DNA of 64,000 nt from Desulfobulbus oligotrophicus (GCF_016446285.1 NZ_CP054140.1:663501-727500), one strand, 5' to 3'; counted from the first letter of the stretch, positions 52,780 through 61,602 are shown. Numbers and translations: made by a program. The notes: a model not told the origin generated them from the sequence alone.

Positions 52780-53414
52780 GCCACGGTGGAGAGGTCGAGC
52801 GTTATATGAAGGACCCGGGCCTGCTGGTGGAGTTGTGCCGGAAGGTGATCGAGCGGCTGGACACCGGGAGCGAAAACGGCGAGACCGCCGCCATGGAGGC
52901 GCAGTTGCGGGAAATAGCCCGCACCATTGACAAGCTCGACAAGCAGGGGGTGCCGGTGCCGGACGCACTTCGGGCTGAGAAGACCCGTCTAGCCGCTGCC
53001 CTGGGCGTGAGTGCCGAAGCCACCCAGATGCTTAACCATCTGGCCGATGAACTGGAAGAACTGCTGAAAGAGCTCAAGGATCGTATCGGCCGCACTCCTG
53101 AAGCTGCGCCCACCAAAAAGCCTCGTACCAAACGGTCGAAATCTCCAAAGACCGACAAAGCGATTCTGCGTATATTGATCATTGAAGCGCTCCGCCATCT
53201 CGGCGGCTCCGCGCCCAAGAATGATGTCTTGAAGTACATGGAGGAAAAACTCCTTGGCAAGCTCCTGCCCGGTGATCTGGAATGGCGGGAGGCAACAAAT
53301 GACCATGCCTGGCAGAACAACGCCTGTTGGGAGCGAAATGCCATGAAGAACGATGGGATTTTGAAAGCGGATTCCACTCGCGGCATCTGGGAACTGAGTG
53401 AGGGCCACCGATGA
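52776..53414 (+). CDS. Winged-helix (Mrr N-terminal-like) protein
   Basis: A 212-residue protein. Residues 1-100 are helical, with a coiled-coil-like AEATQMLNHLADELEELLKE. A basic linker (KKPRTKRSKSPKTDKAI) leads to the C-terminal domain: RILIIEALRHLGGSAPKNDV, WQNNACWERNAMKNDGILK and GIWELSEGH. The W-x-N-x-x-x-W...Gxx...G-x-W-x-L pattern matches the wing of the Mrr N-terminal-type winged helix. It lies before the SMC gene and overlaps the 61-residue gene. It could recruit the Dnd-like ATPases to DNA. Confidence in the DNA-binding assignment is moderate. Confidence 0.6.
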   Translation: MSHGGEVERYMKDPGLLVELCRKVIERLDTGSENGETAAMEAQLREIARTIDKLDKQGVPVPDALRAEKTRLAAALGVSAEATQMLNHLADELEELLKELKDRIGRTPEAAPTKKPRTKRSKSPKTDKAILRILIIEALRHLGGSAPKNDVLKYMEEKLLGKLLPGDLEWREATNDHAWQNNACWERNAMKNDGILKADSTRGIWELSEGHR

Positions 53415-53488
53415 CAAATTTGCAGAACAGAAAATTTGCATGCACGCAGTGCGCCCGTCAGGCTGACATACAGGGAGGTATGTCATGA
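53411..53488 (+). CDS. Possible 25-residue coupling peptide
   Basis: A 25-codon frame starts in the ATGA shared with the winged-helix gene and ends in the ATGA shared with the SMC gene. The peptide contains CTQC. It lacks its own RBS, so it may simply be a reading bridge that keeps translation coupled. Two direct AAATTTGCA copies (53416-53424 and 53432-53440) lie in it. Confidence 0.3.
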   Translation: MTNLQNRKFACTQCARQADIQGGMS

Positions 53489-55476
53489 AATTCATCAAAC
53501 TGACCATCGAGAACTACAAGTCGTTCCAGTTCGCCACCGAGATTGCCTTTCCCATGGCGGCGGACGGCCGCAGCATCTTTTTGATCGGCGGCATGAACGG
53601 TGCGGGCAAGACCTCGATCATGGAGGCGATCAACTATTGCCTCTATGGGGCCAAGGCGGACGAGATCTACCGCAACATCAACCGCCGCGAGAAGGCCAAG
53701 GGCAACGCCAATGTGGTGTTCGAACTGGTCATGGAGATGGACGACGGTGCAGAGCTGATCGTCAAACGCTCCTGGAGCGCGGGTGCGGTGGCGGAACCCA
53801 AGCCCCGCGACCTGAGCGAGCGGCTGGTGGTGGTGCGCGACGGCAAGCGGGTTTCAGTGCAGAATCAGGAGATCTGGCAGGATTTCATCCGCGCCGCCAT
53901 TCCGCCCGGTATCACCCAGTTCTTCTTTTTCAACGGCGAGAAGATTCAGGAGATCGCTGCCGATGATCATTCCGAGGTGCGCCTGAAATCCTCGCTGGAG
54001 GCGGTGCTGGGCATCCAGAACATTAACCGCCTGGCCTCGGACCTGGCCTACATCAAGCAGGAAGAGCGCAAGGGCTTTGTGGAGATCTCCGACGAGGACC
54101 TGGAGTTCAAGCAGAGCGAGCTGAAAAAGGAGAAAAGCAAACTCGGTCGCAAGCAGCAGGAGCGCACCGGCTTGCAGGAGGAACTGGCCGGGTTCCGCGA
54201 GCAACTCGCCGACGCCAAGAAGCGCTTTGAGGCAACCTTTCATGCCGAGCCGGAAAGCCGCGAGACCATGCGCGAGCAGGAAAAGCGGCGCATTCAGGCA
54301 TCCAACCGCCTGACCCAGGTGGAGAACGAAATCCGCAATCTGTGCGAAAAGGCGCTGCCCTTTGCCCTGGCGGGCAAACTGTTTGATGGCATCCGCCGGC
54401 AGATCGACCAGGAGCGCGACTCGGCCACCGGCGCAGCCATCAAGGAGCACGCCGCCGAGTTGGCCAAACGGCTGGTGCGAGTAGTCGAGGAGCCGGAGCC
54501 GATCTACCGGGAAAAGCTCTCCGCCGAAAGGATGGCCGAACTGGAGCGGCGCATCGTCCGCCTGCTCAAGGAAGGTGACGGTCGCGGCGATGCGGCCAAA
54601 GTGCTTGATCTCTCCGACCGGGACGCGGCACGGGTGCTGAACCAGATGGAGAATCTGGAACGAAGCGAGGTGTTCCTGATTCAGCCGCTACTGGAGGAAA
54701 AGCGCGAGCTGGAGACTCTGGTGCGGGCACTGACCGGCCTCTCCGGCCTCGGTGGCATGACCGAGTCGGAACGGGAGCTGTTCGACCAGCTGCAGGCCGA
54801 GATGGAAAGCTGCTCGACTCAGATCGGCCGCAAGACCGAGCAGCTTCGCCTACTGGAAGAGGAAATTCTTTCGTTGGAAAAACGCATCGGCGAAATCGAG
54901 ATGGAGATCGAAAAGCTCTACGAGAAACACAACGTCTCCAGGGAGAAGGCGGAGTTCATCGAGGAGTGCGACGCCGTCGCCGGCGTGCTCAACCAGTTCA
55001 TGGTGCGCCTGCGCAAGAACAAGGTGTACCTGCTGCAGGAAAAGACCTTCGAGATGTACCGCCTGCTCTCCAGCCGCAGCGGCTTGATCAAAGACCTGAC
55101 CATCGACGACAAGACTTACGAGGTGCGTATCAGTGACCGCAACGGGCACGAGATCAAAAAGTCGGGCCTATCGGCGGGGGAAAAGGAGGTGTTTGCGGTG
55201 TCGCTGCTGTGGGGGCTGGCTCAGACCAGCCGGCTCAATCTCCCGATCATCATCGATACCCCGCTCTCGCGTCTGGACAGCACGCACCGGGATAACATCG
55301 TCAACAACTACTTTCCCAACGCCGGGGAGCAGGTGGTGATTCTCTCCACCGATACCGAGATCGATACGAACTACTACCGGAGCCTGAAGCCGCACCTGAG
55401 CGGTGCCGGTTGCCTTGCCTTTGACCAGCGGCAAGAGCTGACCACCTTCAAAATCGGCTATTTCTGGGAGAACTGA
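53485..55476 (+). CDS. DndD-like SMC-family ATPase
   Basis: A 663-residue protein. The N-terminus (LTIENYKSFQFATEI, then FLIGGMNGAGKTSIMEAINY) carries Walker A at about residues 36-43, with the DndD-like CLYGAKADEIYRNINR. Two coiled-coil arms surround a central GLSGLGGMTESERELFDQ region without a CxxC hook. The C-terminus has KSGLSAGEKEVFAVSLLWGL (ABC signature) and LPIIIDTPLSRLDSTHR (Walker B and D-loop). DndD belongs to the DNA phosphorothioation set, but DndA, DndB and DndC are not seen here. GGGAGGTATGTC precedes the ATG. The neighbour downstream is a DndE-HerA protein. Confidence 0.8.
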   Translation: MKFIKLTIENYKSFQFATEIAFPMAADGRSIFLIGGMNGAGKTSIMEAINYCLYGAKADEIYRNINRREKAKGNANVVFELVMEMDDGAELIVKRSWSAGAVAEPKPRDLSERLVVVRDGKRVSVQNQEIWQDFIRAAIPPGITQFFFFNGEKIQEIAADDHSEVRLKSSLEAVLGIQNINRLASDLAYIKQEERKGFVEISDEDLEFKQSELKKEKSKLGRKQQERTGLQEELAGFREQLADAKKRFEATFHAEPESRETMREQEKRRIQASNRLTQVENEIRNLCEKALPFALAGKLFDGIRRQIDQERDSATGAAIKEHAAELAKRLVRVVEEPEPIYREKLSAERMAELERRIVRLLKEGDGRGDAAKVLDLSDRDAARVLNQMENLERSEVFLIQPLLEEKRELETLVRALTGLSGLGGMTESERELFDQLQAEMESCSTQIGRKTEQLRLLEEEILSLEKRIGEIEMEIEKLYEKHNVSREKAEFIEECDAVAGVLNQFMVRLRKNKVYLLQEKTFEMYRLLSSRSGLIKDLTIDDKTYEVRISDRNGHEIKKSGLSAGEKEVFAVSLLWGLAQTSRLNLPIIIDTPLSRLDSTHRDNIVNNYFPNAGEQVVILSTDTEIDTNYYRSLKPHLSGAGCLAFDQRQELTTFKIGYFWEN

Positions 55477-55480
55477 ACCT

Positions 55481-57007
55481 ATGGCGGATCGTCTGTACAC
55501 ATCGAGTGAGGCGGATGAAATCCTGAGCGCTCTGCGCTTTGAAACCAAGCTGGAGAAGGCAACCCTGGCACGGATGGCCTTTGCGCTCTCTCTTTCCAAG
55601 GTCGGTGCCGAGGTGCCGGGCAGCCCCAACTTCAGCGGCGGGGAGATGAAACGGCCAACATTCTTCGCTGAGGACGAGACCTTTATCCGTACCTTGCTTT
55701 CCTTCGCCTACAAGAGGCCGGATATCAGCGAAGACGAGCTGTTTTCGAACCGGTCGCTGACAAAGAATCACATCGACCATGGCGCAATGCTGCTGAATGA
55801 GTTGTTCCAGACCTGTGGTCGCAGCGGTAACGGGCTGATCGCCCGGTTGGTGGAAGAGGTGGAGTTCTCCGGCCGTCGCGAGAATTTTGGTCTAGAATTG
55901 GATATCTTCATCGGCCGTACGTTACTCAAACGCAACGAACTGGTGATGGCGTTGAACAACACCGCCAGGCATGCCAACTCTCACCTGGCCATCATGGGCA
56001 AGCCCGGCGTCGGCAAGACGCAGTTCCTGTTGAAGCTGCTCGCGGATATCCGGATTCAATCAAACTACCAGACCAATTTTGTTTACTTCGATTACAAGGG
56101 CGATGTAGTTGATAACGAACGGTTTCTGGAAATCGCCAAGGTTCAGCCGTACCGGCTTTTGCAGGCAGGGCAGAGCCTGCCGATCAACCCCTTTGTACTG
56201 CCCGCCTACGACGAGCAGACCATCAACGTTTCAGCCCGCGAAAAAGCGGAGAGCTTTGCCTCCATCAACAATAAACTTGGCGTGGTCCAAAAAGGGGCGC
56301 TGACCGAAGCGATCCGGGCCGGATATGCAAAACGTACCGGGTCTCCGACACCTTACCCGGATTTCCAGGACATTCTTGAAATTGCTGCGGCAGCATACGA
56401 GGAGGATGGCAAAAAGGACGACAGCCTGATCGAGGTCCTACGCGATCTGTCGGACTTTGATCTGTTCTGGAAGCACGGCAGCGACGCGCCGCCCATTGAA
56501 AAACTCTCCAATCGCACCCTGCTCATTGATGTACACGCCATGCCGGTTTTGAAGGAGCTGGTGGCCTACCTGGTCATTGAGCGAATGTATAAGGAGATGG
56601 CAAGCATGCCGGATAGCCCGGTGACCGACGGGCGACGAACCATCCGCACCATTCTGGTTATCGATGAGGCCCATAACTACCTCAACCAGAAGAATATCTT
56701 CTTGCAGCGTATTATTCGCGAGGGCCGCTCAAAGGGCGTGGTGGTGTTTTTCGCCAGCCAGTCGCCCAACGATTACCAGCAGGACTTCTTCAATTTCCAG
56801 GAACTGCTGGAGTTCGCCTATATCTTCCAATGCGAGGGCGTGGCTGCCGGTTCGGTCCAGAAGATTCTCGGCTGCACCAGCAAGACGGCCAAGGAGTTGC
56901 AGACGGAAATTGCCCGGTTGGAACCCTGGCAGGTGGTAAGTCGCAGTTCCGACAAGACCGAGGAGTTCGTTAAGTTCACGGCCGAAGCGTTTTACAAGAA
57001 CTATTAA
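55481..57007 (+). CDS. DndE-like domain fused to a HerA/FtsK-type ATPase
   Basis: A 508-residue protein. Residues 1-110 resemble DndE: YTSSEADEILSALRFETKLE, KATLARMAFALSLSKVGAE and FIRTLLSFAYKRPDIS. The ATPase follows: LAIMGKPGVGKTQFLLKLLAD (Walker A, about 168-178), then TILVIDEAHNYLNQKN (Walker B, about 389-400) and VFFASQSPNDYQQDF. DndE normally is a small stand-alone protein. Its fusion to a motor ATPase suggests direct coupling of DNA binding to translocation. It lies four bases after the SMC gene and ends the operon; sequence beyond 57010 is decayed. Confidence 0.8.
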   Translation: MADRLYTSSEADEILSALRFETKLEKATLARMAFALSLSKVGAEVPGSPNFSGGEMKRPTFFAEDETFIRTLLSFAYKRPDISEDELFSNRSLTKNHIDHGAMLLNELFQTCGRSGNGLIARLVEEVEFSGRRENFGLELDIFIGRTLLKRNELVMALNNTARHANSHLAIMGKPGVGKTQFLLKLLADIRIQSNYQTNFVYFDYKGDVVDNERFLEIAKVQPYRLLQAGQSLPINPFVLPAYDEQTINVSAREKAESFASINNKLGVVQKGALTEAIRAGYAKRTGSPTPYPDFQDILEIAAAAYEEDGKKDDSLIEVLRDLSDFDLFWKHGSDAPPIEKLSNRTLLIDVHAMPVLKELVAYLVIERMYKEMASMPDSPVTDGRRTIRTILVIDEAHNYLNQKNIFLQRIIREGRSKGVVVFFASQSPNDYQQDFFNFQELLEFAYIFQCEGVAAGSVQKILGCTSKTAKELQTEIARLEPWQVVSRSSDKTEEFVKFTAEAFYKNY

Positions 57008-57786
57008 GGAAGCTCATGGTGCAGCCCGAGTTCACCATTGCCAGACGGCAGACCTCCGCAATCATCCGCATCAAATGGGCTTGGTCTGTTTGGCTTCGTG
57101 TTGAACCGGATCAAAGGTCCCACAACTTCACGAAAGGGCTTTGGATATTGTAATCAGCGAGGGAGGCAACACCCTGAGCGAGGCGCAGCATGGTCAACTA
57201 CCTCATCGGGGGGGGGTAACCAATAGGCACAAACAGCGGTTCAGGAACGATCTTTACCCAGTACTGACGCAATCTCTCACACTCTGTCCGCAGCATGGCA
57301 TCAACGAACAACGGTTCCAGTGGGATATAAAAGCTGGACGGATTCCCTTCCGCAAATAGCATTGAGTCCACCCATCCTTTCTCTCTGCCTTGTAACTCCC
57401 TGCAGTACAAGAACAGATCATCTGCTCATCTGAAGAGCTGTATCCTTTAATAAAAAAGGTTGTCAGCTCAAGCGTTATCTGATGTTCGCTCTTCCGGACA
57501 AGTTGGTTTTATTGATCAATTGGTGCCTGAAAACCGAGGTTTATGTGATTTCCCACCCGGTGAGACGGCAAAAGAAGACGGCTACCCTTGCTTGTTGATG
57601 CTATTAAACTACAGCCTTAAAATTCACAAGATGGTATGCATATGATGCCATCTTGGCAAAAAATAAGAAGATATCTAATCTGACGAATATTTTTTTATGA
57701 CTGGAAAAAATATTTTTCTCTCTACAATCACTGACCAGGATCCTTAACACTCATTTTTGATATCCTGTCAAAATGTCTGACGATCA
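57008..57786 (+). other. Degenerate stretch after the second defence operon
   Basis: No convincing gene is seen in 779 bases. A nine-G run lies at 57208-57216. Short frames on both strands (for example 57198-57410, minus) lack starts, RBS or recognisable motifs. Base composition drifts from GC-rich to AT-rich (57610-57780). It looks like old, decayed DNA marking the right boundary of the defence operon, and the AT-rich end probably contains the promoter of the next gene. Confidence 0.45.
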
Positions 57787-58704
57787 ATGAAGCTACCTTT
57801 TTTTCAACGGCTCAAATCTACGATATTCAGAAAACAGCAATCTGCACAGGCCGAACACATCCATCCATACTGGAGTATCGGTATCTACACCGGAAAAACT
57901 CCCGACGCTCTCTCCTCTCCGACAGGTAGCATAAACCCGGTTCTTACCGCCAAGGATGTATCTGATGTCCCGGCAAATTTTGTTGCCGACCCGTTCATGC
58001 TCTACGAACAGGGCTGCTGGTACATGTTCTTTGAAATTGAAACCACGCTCAACGGGGCACCCATCGGCAGAATCGGGCTGGCCACCAGCCCGGATGGTCT
58101 ACATTGGCGGTATGAGAAGGTCGTTTTAGAAGAGTCCTTTCACCTGTCCTACCCCTATGTCTTCAAGTGGCAGGATCAGTTTTACCTTGTGCCGGAAACC
58201 AGGTCGGTGCGGGAAGTACGTCTGTATCAGGCTGTTGATTTTCCATGGAAGTGGCAGTACAAAAGGTTGCTGTTAAGTGGCCGCCGGTTTGCCGACTCCT
58301 CACTTTTCCGCTTTAACGACCGCTGGTGGATGTTTTCCGATGCCGGTAACAACACCCTGCGGTTGTATCACTCTTCTGAGCTGACAACCGGCTGGCAGGA
58401 GCATCGTAAAAGCCCGATCTTAAGAAAAAACCCCTTGCATGCACGGCCGGGCGGCCGGGTTATTCCCACAGACGGTACTGTCCTGCGTTTTGCCCAGGAT
58501 TGCCAGACATCCTACGGCAAACAGGTCTTCGCCTTTACCGTGACAGAGCTGACACCGAAAACCTATCGGGAAACACCGATAACAGAGCCGATCCTCTTGC
58601 CTGGTGCGTTTGCGTGGAACCGGTTTGGGATGCACACTGTTGATCCGCATCAACTGGCCGATGGCAGCTGGATTGCGTGCGTTGACGGCCTGGGTGAGAA
58701 GTAG
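57787..58704 (+). CDS. Five-bladed beta-propeller-like protein, glucosamine inositolphosphorylceramide transferase N-terminal-like
   Basis: A 305-residue protein. VADPFMLYEQGCWYMFFEIE, GRIGLATSPDGLHWRYEKVV, YPYVFKWQDQFYLVPETRSV and WQYKRLLLSGRRFADSSLFR are characteristic of the family annotated as glucosamine inositolphosphorylceramide transferase N-terminal / GH43-like propellers. In bacteria these genes occur in polysaccharide clusters; the activity is unproven. The next gene, a glycosyltransferase, starts four bases after the stop. The start codon is not preceded by a strong Shine-Dalgarno sequence. The AT-rich leader (57650-57780) probably holds the promoter. Confidence 0.65.
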   Translation: MKLPFFQRLKSTIFRKQQSAQAEHIHPYWSIGIYTGKTPDALSSPTGSINPVLTAKDVSDVPANFVADPFMLYEQGCWYMFFEIETTLNGAPIGRIGLATSPDGLHWRYEKVVLEESFHLSYPYVFKWQDQFYLVPETRSVREVRLYQAVDFPWKWQYKRLLLSGRRFADSSLFRFNDRWWMFSDAGNNTLRLYHSSELTTGWQEHRKSPILRKNPLHARPGGRVIPTDGTVLRFAQDCQTSYGKQVFAFTVTELTPKTYRETPITEPILLPGAFAWNRFGMHTVDPHQLADGSWIACVDGLGEK

Positions 58705-58708
58705 CGGC

Positions 58709-59809
58709 ATGCAGAGATATACCATTGTCCACTCTCTTTGTCATAACCAGTGGGGAGGGCTGGAGCGGCGCGTGTTTAACGAGGCGCGCTGGATGGCGGC
58801 ACGCGGTCACCGGCTCTGTATTGTCGCCCCGGAAGGATCCCCCATCTTCTGCGAAGCACAGGAAGAGGGATGGGATGTTGTGGCCATGGAGTTTTCCAGG
58901 GCTTCGTTACTGCCCGATCTCTTCCGCTTTCGCCGACTCCTCCGGGCTATGCGACCGGATATACTCAACACGCACGGCAACATTGATACCAAGGCAGGCC
59001 TGTGCGCGGCCATGGGCTTACATATCCCCTGCATCATCTTATCGCGTCATATCACCGCACCTGTTCCGAACTCGTTTTACAACAGGCTGCTCTACAACAC
59101 CCTGTGCCATAAAATTCTCACAACATCCGAATCAGCCCGGCAGCAGATTATCCAGACTTTATCGATCAGCAGCGATAAAATCTTTGCCGTGCCAAGTGGC
59201 ATTATACCGCCGGCAACCCTCGTCTCACAACAGACCGCTCATCTGAAGATGACAAGGCAGCTGCAACGGCCGCAGCATACCCGGTTTATTGGCTTTGTCG
59301 GCCGGGTGACACGGGACAAGGGGGTCGATTATATTGTGGAAGCCTTTGCCAATATACACGACCGCTTTCCCCACTATGAGCTGGTGCTTGCCGGGCATTG
59401 CGATTACCACAACCAGCTGACGGAGTTTATACAGGAACGATCGCTTACCGGTCGAGTGCACCTGACAGGTTATCAGGAAGATATCTGGACGCTCTATCGT
59501 GCCTTTTCCTGTACAATTCTTGCCAGTGTTGAAAACGAAGGCGTGCCCCAGTCGCTCATTGAATCTATGTATGCGCAGTGCCCTGCGGTCGGTACCAATG
59601 TTGGCGGCATTCCTGAGATACTGAAAGACGGCGAGCTCGGATGGCTTGTTCGCCCGAGAAGTTCAGCGGATATTGCTGCGGCACTGACCAACATCATTGA
59701 GCAACCTGCTGCTGCCATGCAAAAAGTTGCAAAAGCCTCTGCCCATGTCAAGAACCATCACACCATCGACCAGATGGGCAACAGACTGCTGCATATCTAT
59801 AAAAACTGA
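58709..59809 (+). CDS. Glycosyltransferase family 4-like protein
   Basis: A 366-residue protein. The start (YTIVHSLCHNQWGGLERRVF, then NEARWMAARGHRLCIVAPEG) is the N-lobe of GT4 enzymes. The C-lobe has RFIGFVGRVTRDKGVDYIVE, LVLAGHCDYH and SVENEGVPQSLIESMYAQCP with the conserved E-x7-E. It transfers a sugar from an activated donor to a polysaccharide or lipid carrier on the cytoplasmic side of the membrane. The real start is the ATG at 58709; an earlier frame extends upstream through the previous gene and is not used. It is coupled with the propeller gene. Confidence 0.88.
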   Translation: MQRYTIVHSLCHNQWGGLERRVFNEARWMAARGHRLCIVAPEGSPIFCEAQEEGWDVVAMEFSRASLLPDLFRFRRLLRAMRPDILNTHGNIDTKAGLCAAMGLHIPCIILSRHITAPVPNSFYNRLLYNTLCHKILTTSESARQQIIQTLSISSDKIFAVPSGIIPPATLVSQQTAHLKMTRQLQRPQHTRFIGFVGRVTRDKGVDYIVEAFANIHDRFPHYELVLAGHCDYHNQLTEFIQERSLTGRVHLTGYQEDIWTLYRAFSCTILASVENEGVPQSLIESMYAQCPAVGTNVGGIPEILKDGELGWLVRPRSSADIAAALTNIIEQPAAAMQKVAKASAHVKNHHTIDQMGNRLLHIYKN

Positions 59810-59900
59810 TTTCCGCATATACGGCCTGCAGTGTATGCGACAGGGGTAGGGTTAGCAATGGCAGCTCTGTGTGTTTTAGCCGTTTTTTACAGCTCCTTGA

Positions 59901-60041
59901 ACAACCAGGGCCGGGCGGCATGAGGATTTTGATTTTAACGAAGCCTTGCAGAAAATCCATATGGAGCTGGAGGACCTGAACATCGAGGCAGCAAGGCTGG
60001 CTGCGACCATTAAAAAGAATTTTAAGAAACTGGGAATATGA
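59901..60041 (+). pseudogene. 3' remnant of a type I methyltransferase gene (hsdM)
   Basis: The in-frame open segment, bounded upstream by a stop at 59898, encodes FNEALQKIHMELEDLNIEAA and IKKNFKKLGI before a stop. This helical ending is typical of HsdM C-termini. Nothing upstream matches the rest of the gene, so only the last 40 or so codons survive. The stop overlaps the ATG of the transposase-like frame (ATGA). Confidence 0.6.
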
Positions 60042-60660
60042 CATACCGCCCGGATACACAGCATCGGCGTTCCATTCGGTTGCAGGGCTATGATTATTCC
60101 AGGGCCGGGGCCTATTTTATCACAATCTGCGCACAGAATCGGGAATGCCTGTTCGGCAAAATTGTGAATGGGAAAATGGGGTTAAACAATGCGGGGATGA
60201 TGGTGCAAACGGTCTGGGATGAAATCCCGGCCCATTATCCGGGCATTGATATCGATGCATTTATTGTCATGCCCAATCATATCCACGGTATTGTCGTCAT
60301 TGTTGGGGCGGTATTCGTAACCACCCCGATGATGGTAATGGGCAGAATAACGGGCAGCCACAGGGGCCTGCCCCTACGACGGCCCCTGATGTTCGTTACG
60401 ATGATGGTAAAAAACGTACGGCGGGATTGTCCTTACCGGATGTGGTGCCTCGATTCAAAACCATGACCACAAAACAATATGCCCATGGCGTGAAACAAAA
60501 CCATTGGCCAAGGTTTTCCGGTGAATTGTGGCAACGCAATTATTATGAACGTATCATCCGTGATGAAAACGAATTGAACCGCATCCGCCAATATATCATG
60601 GATAACCCGGCCAGATGGGACATTGACCGGGAAAATCCAGACATGGCAAACAGACAATGA
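60038..60660 (+). pseudogene. Frameshifted Y1/REP-associated (RAYT-like) transposase
   Basis: The first frame (from 60038) gives YDYSRAGAYFITICAQNREC and FIVMPNHIHGIVVI, the Y1 transposase HUH-type signature (HIH). Homology continues in another frame after about 60300 with GIRNHPDDGNGQNNGQPQG and later TTKQYAHGVKQNHWPRFSGE, NYYERIIRDENELNRIRQYI. The shift lies in the GTTGGGGCGG region (about 60302-60311). The gene is therefore broken. RAYT-like proteins are domesticated transposases of REP elements and often sit in type I restriction operons, here next to the hsdM remnant. Confidence 0.7.
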
Positions 60661-60766
60661 CCGATTGTGCAGGAAAAAACTGCAGCTGTCTTTGGCCATG
60701 TGTTCCGTGCGTACCCCGCAGTGCCCTCGTCCTATCGTCCTATTATGCGGCCATGCCCGCATAAAA

Positions 60767-60798
60767 AAGGAGGAGCAGACCAGGATCTGCTCCTCCTT
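60767..60798 (-). terminator. Rho-independent terminator for the lipoprotein gene (minus strand)
   Basis: AAGGAGGAGCAGA (60767-60779) and TCTGCTCCTCCTT (60786-60798) form a 13-base perfect stem with a six-base loop. On the minus strand the stem is followed by a run of six Ts (the plus-strand A run at 60763-60768). It lies downstream of the minus-strand lipoprotein gene. Confidence 0.75.
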
Positions 60799-60838
60799 CA
60801 CAACAAAATCAAAAGTTATGGAAACGCTGATTCATTCT

Positions 60839-60937
60839 GTCATTGCGAGGAGCGTAGCGGCGTGGCAATCTATAACCGACTGATAAATCAAGAATTCTTG
60901 ATTACTTCCCGCTTCGATTCCTCACGGTCACAATGAC
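60839..60937. repeat. Palindromic repetitive element (REP/MITE-like)
   Basis: About 99 bases with ends GTCATTG (60839-60845) and CAATGAC (60931-60937) in inverted orientation and a central 18-base perfect palindrome (60886-60903). The starting words TCATTGCGAGGAGCG are typical of an interspersed repeat seen in many bacterial genomes. It lies beside a broken Y1-type transposase, a class known to mobilise such elements. Confidence 0.65.
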
Positions 60938-61068
60938 TGTCTCAATTTAATCAGTGCCTCCTTAAGTCTTTTACAAAATTCCCACTTACGCGGGCATAAC
61001 CTATAAAGCAGTACCTACTTAAAATCCCCGATGAAGCGGGGTGCAACGGTGTAGCATCAGGCACCACA

Positions 61069-61602
61069 TCATCGGCAACGGAGCATGAGCACCTGCATGA
61101 TGATCGGCATCTCATACACCACATCAACATTCCCCCACTGCCGGTAGCCAACAGATACCCACTCTCCCTGCTTTTCCCAGAGATCATAGCCATACTTCCA
61201 GGCACCGCACTGATCGGCACACAGGTACTGGTAGGTCGGGCCATAGTAGAGAAAGGTCGGCCCACTGTTTTTTGTACTTGTCCGCGCCTGACCGATGAGC
61301 ACCTGGTCAGCTCCGCGCGTACCGGCCTCTTTCAAAATGGTGGATTCGATATCTTTGCCGGAAAACTGCTCAGGCAGTTGAACCAGCACCTCTGCAAAAA
61401 CACGGCACGATCTGTTTACCTGATCTGCTTGAAAAGCAGTGGCGATTTTGCTGGTGGCCGGATACACTGGCCCGCTGTAAACGGTCGGGTCGGGTCCACC
61501 TAAACCAACAACCTGCATGACGCGGTCTTTGGCTCCGCACCCTGAAAGAACAGCCAGAAGAATAACCGCGGCGATCATACACTTTACATTGACTCTATAC
61601 AT
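61069..61602 (-). CDS. Putative lipoprotein
   Basis: A 177-residue protein with a lipoprotein signal: a short basic start, MIAAVILLAVLSGC with the lipobox LSGC, and GAKDRVM after it. The mature part contains CRVFAEVLVQLPEQFSGKDIE, GADQVLIGQ and a Tyr/Cys-rich segment (YYGPTYQYLCADQCGAWKYG). It has no recognised domain. The ATG at 61602 is preferred over the GTG three codons upstream because it gives the compact signal peptide; an internal ATG at the hydrophobic core is a further alternative. It ends before the minus-strand terminator at 60767-60798. It is probably an outer-membrane host protein of unknown role. Confidence 0.7.
   Translation of the reverse strand: MYRVNVKCMIAAVILLAVLSGCGAKDRVMQVVGLGGPDPTVYSGPVYPATSKIATAFQADQVNRSCRVFAEVLVQLPEQFSGKDIESTILKEAGTRGADQVLIGQARTSTKNSGPTFLYYGPTYQYLCADQCGAWKYGYDLWEKQGEWVSVGYRQWGNVDVVYEMPIIMQVLMLRCR

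Noticed and set aside
47204-57007. Complete Dnd phosphorothioation system
   Set aside because: DndA, DndB and DndC are absent; only DndD- and DndE-like parts occur, alongside a methyltransferase and S subunit.
58604-58708. Earlier start for the glycosyltransferase
   Set aside because: It would overlap the preceding gene by about 100 bases; the family begins at YTIVHSL, which matches ATG 58709.
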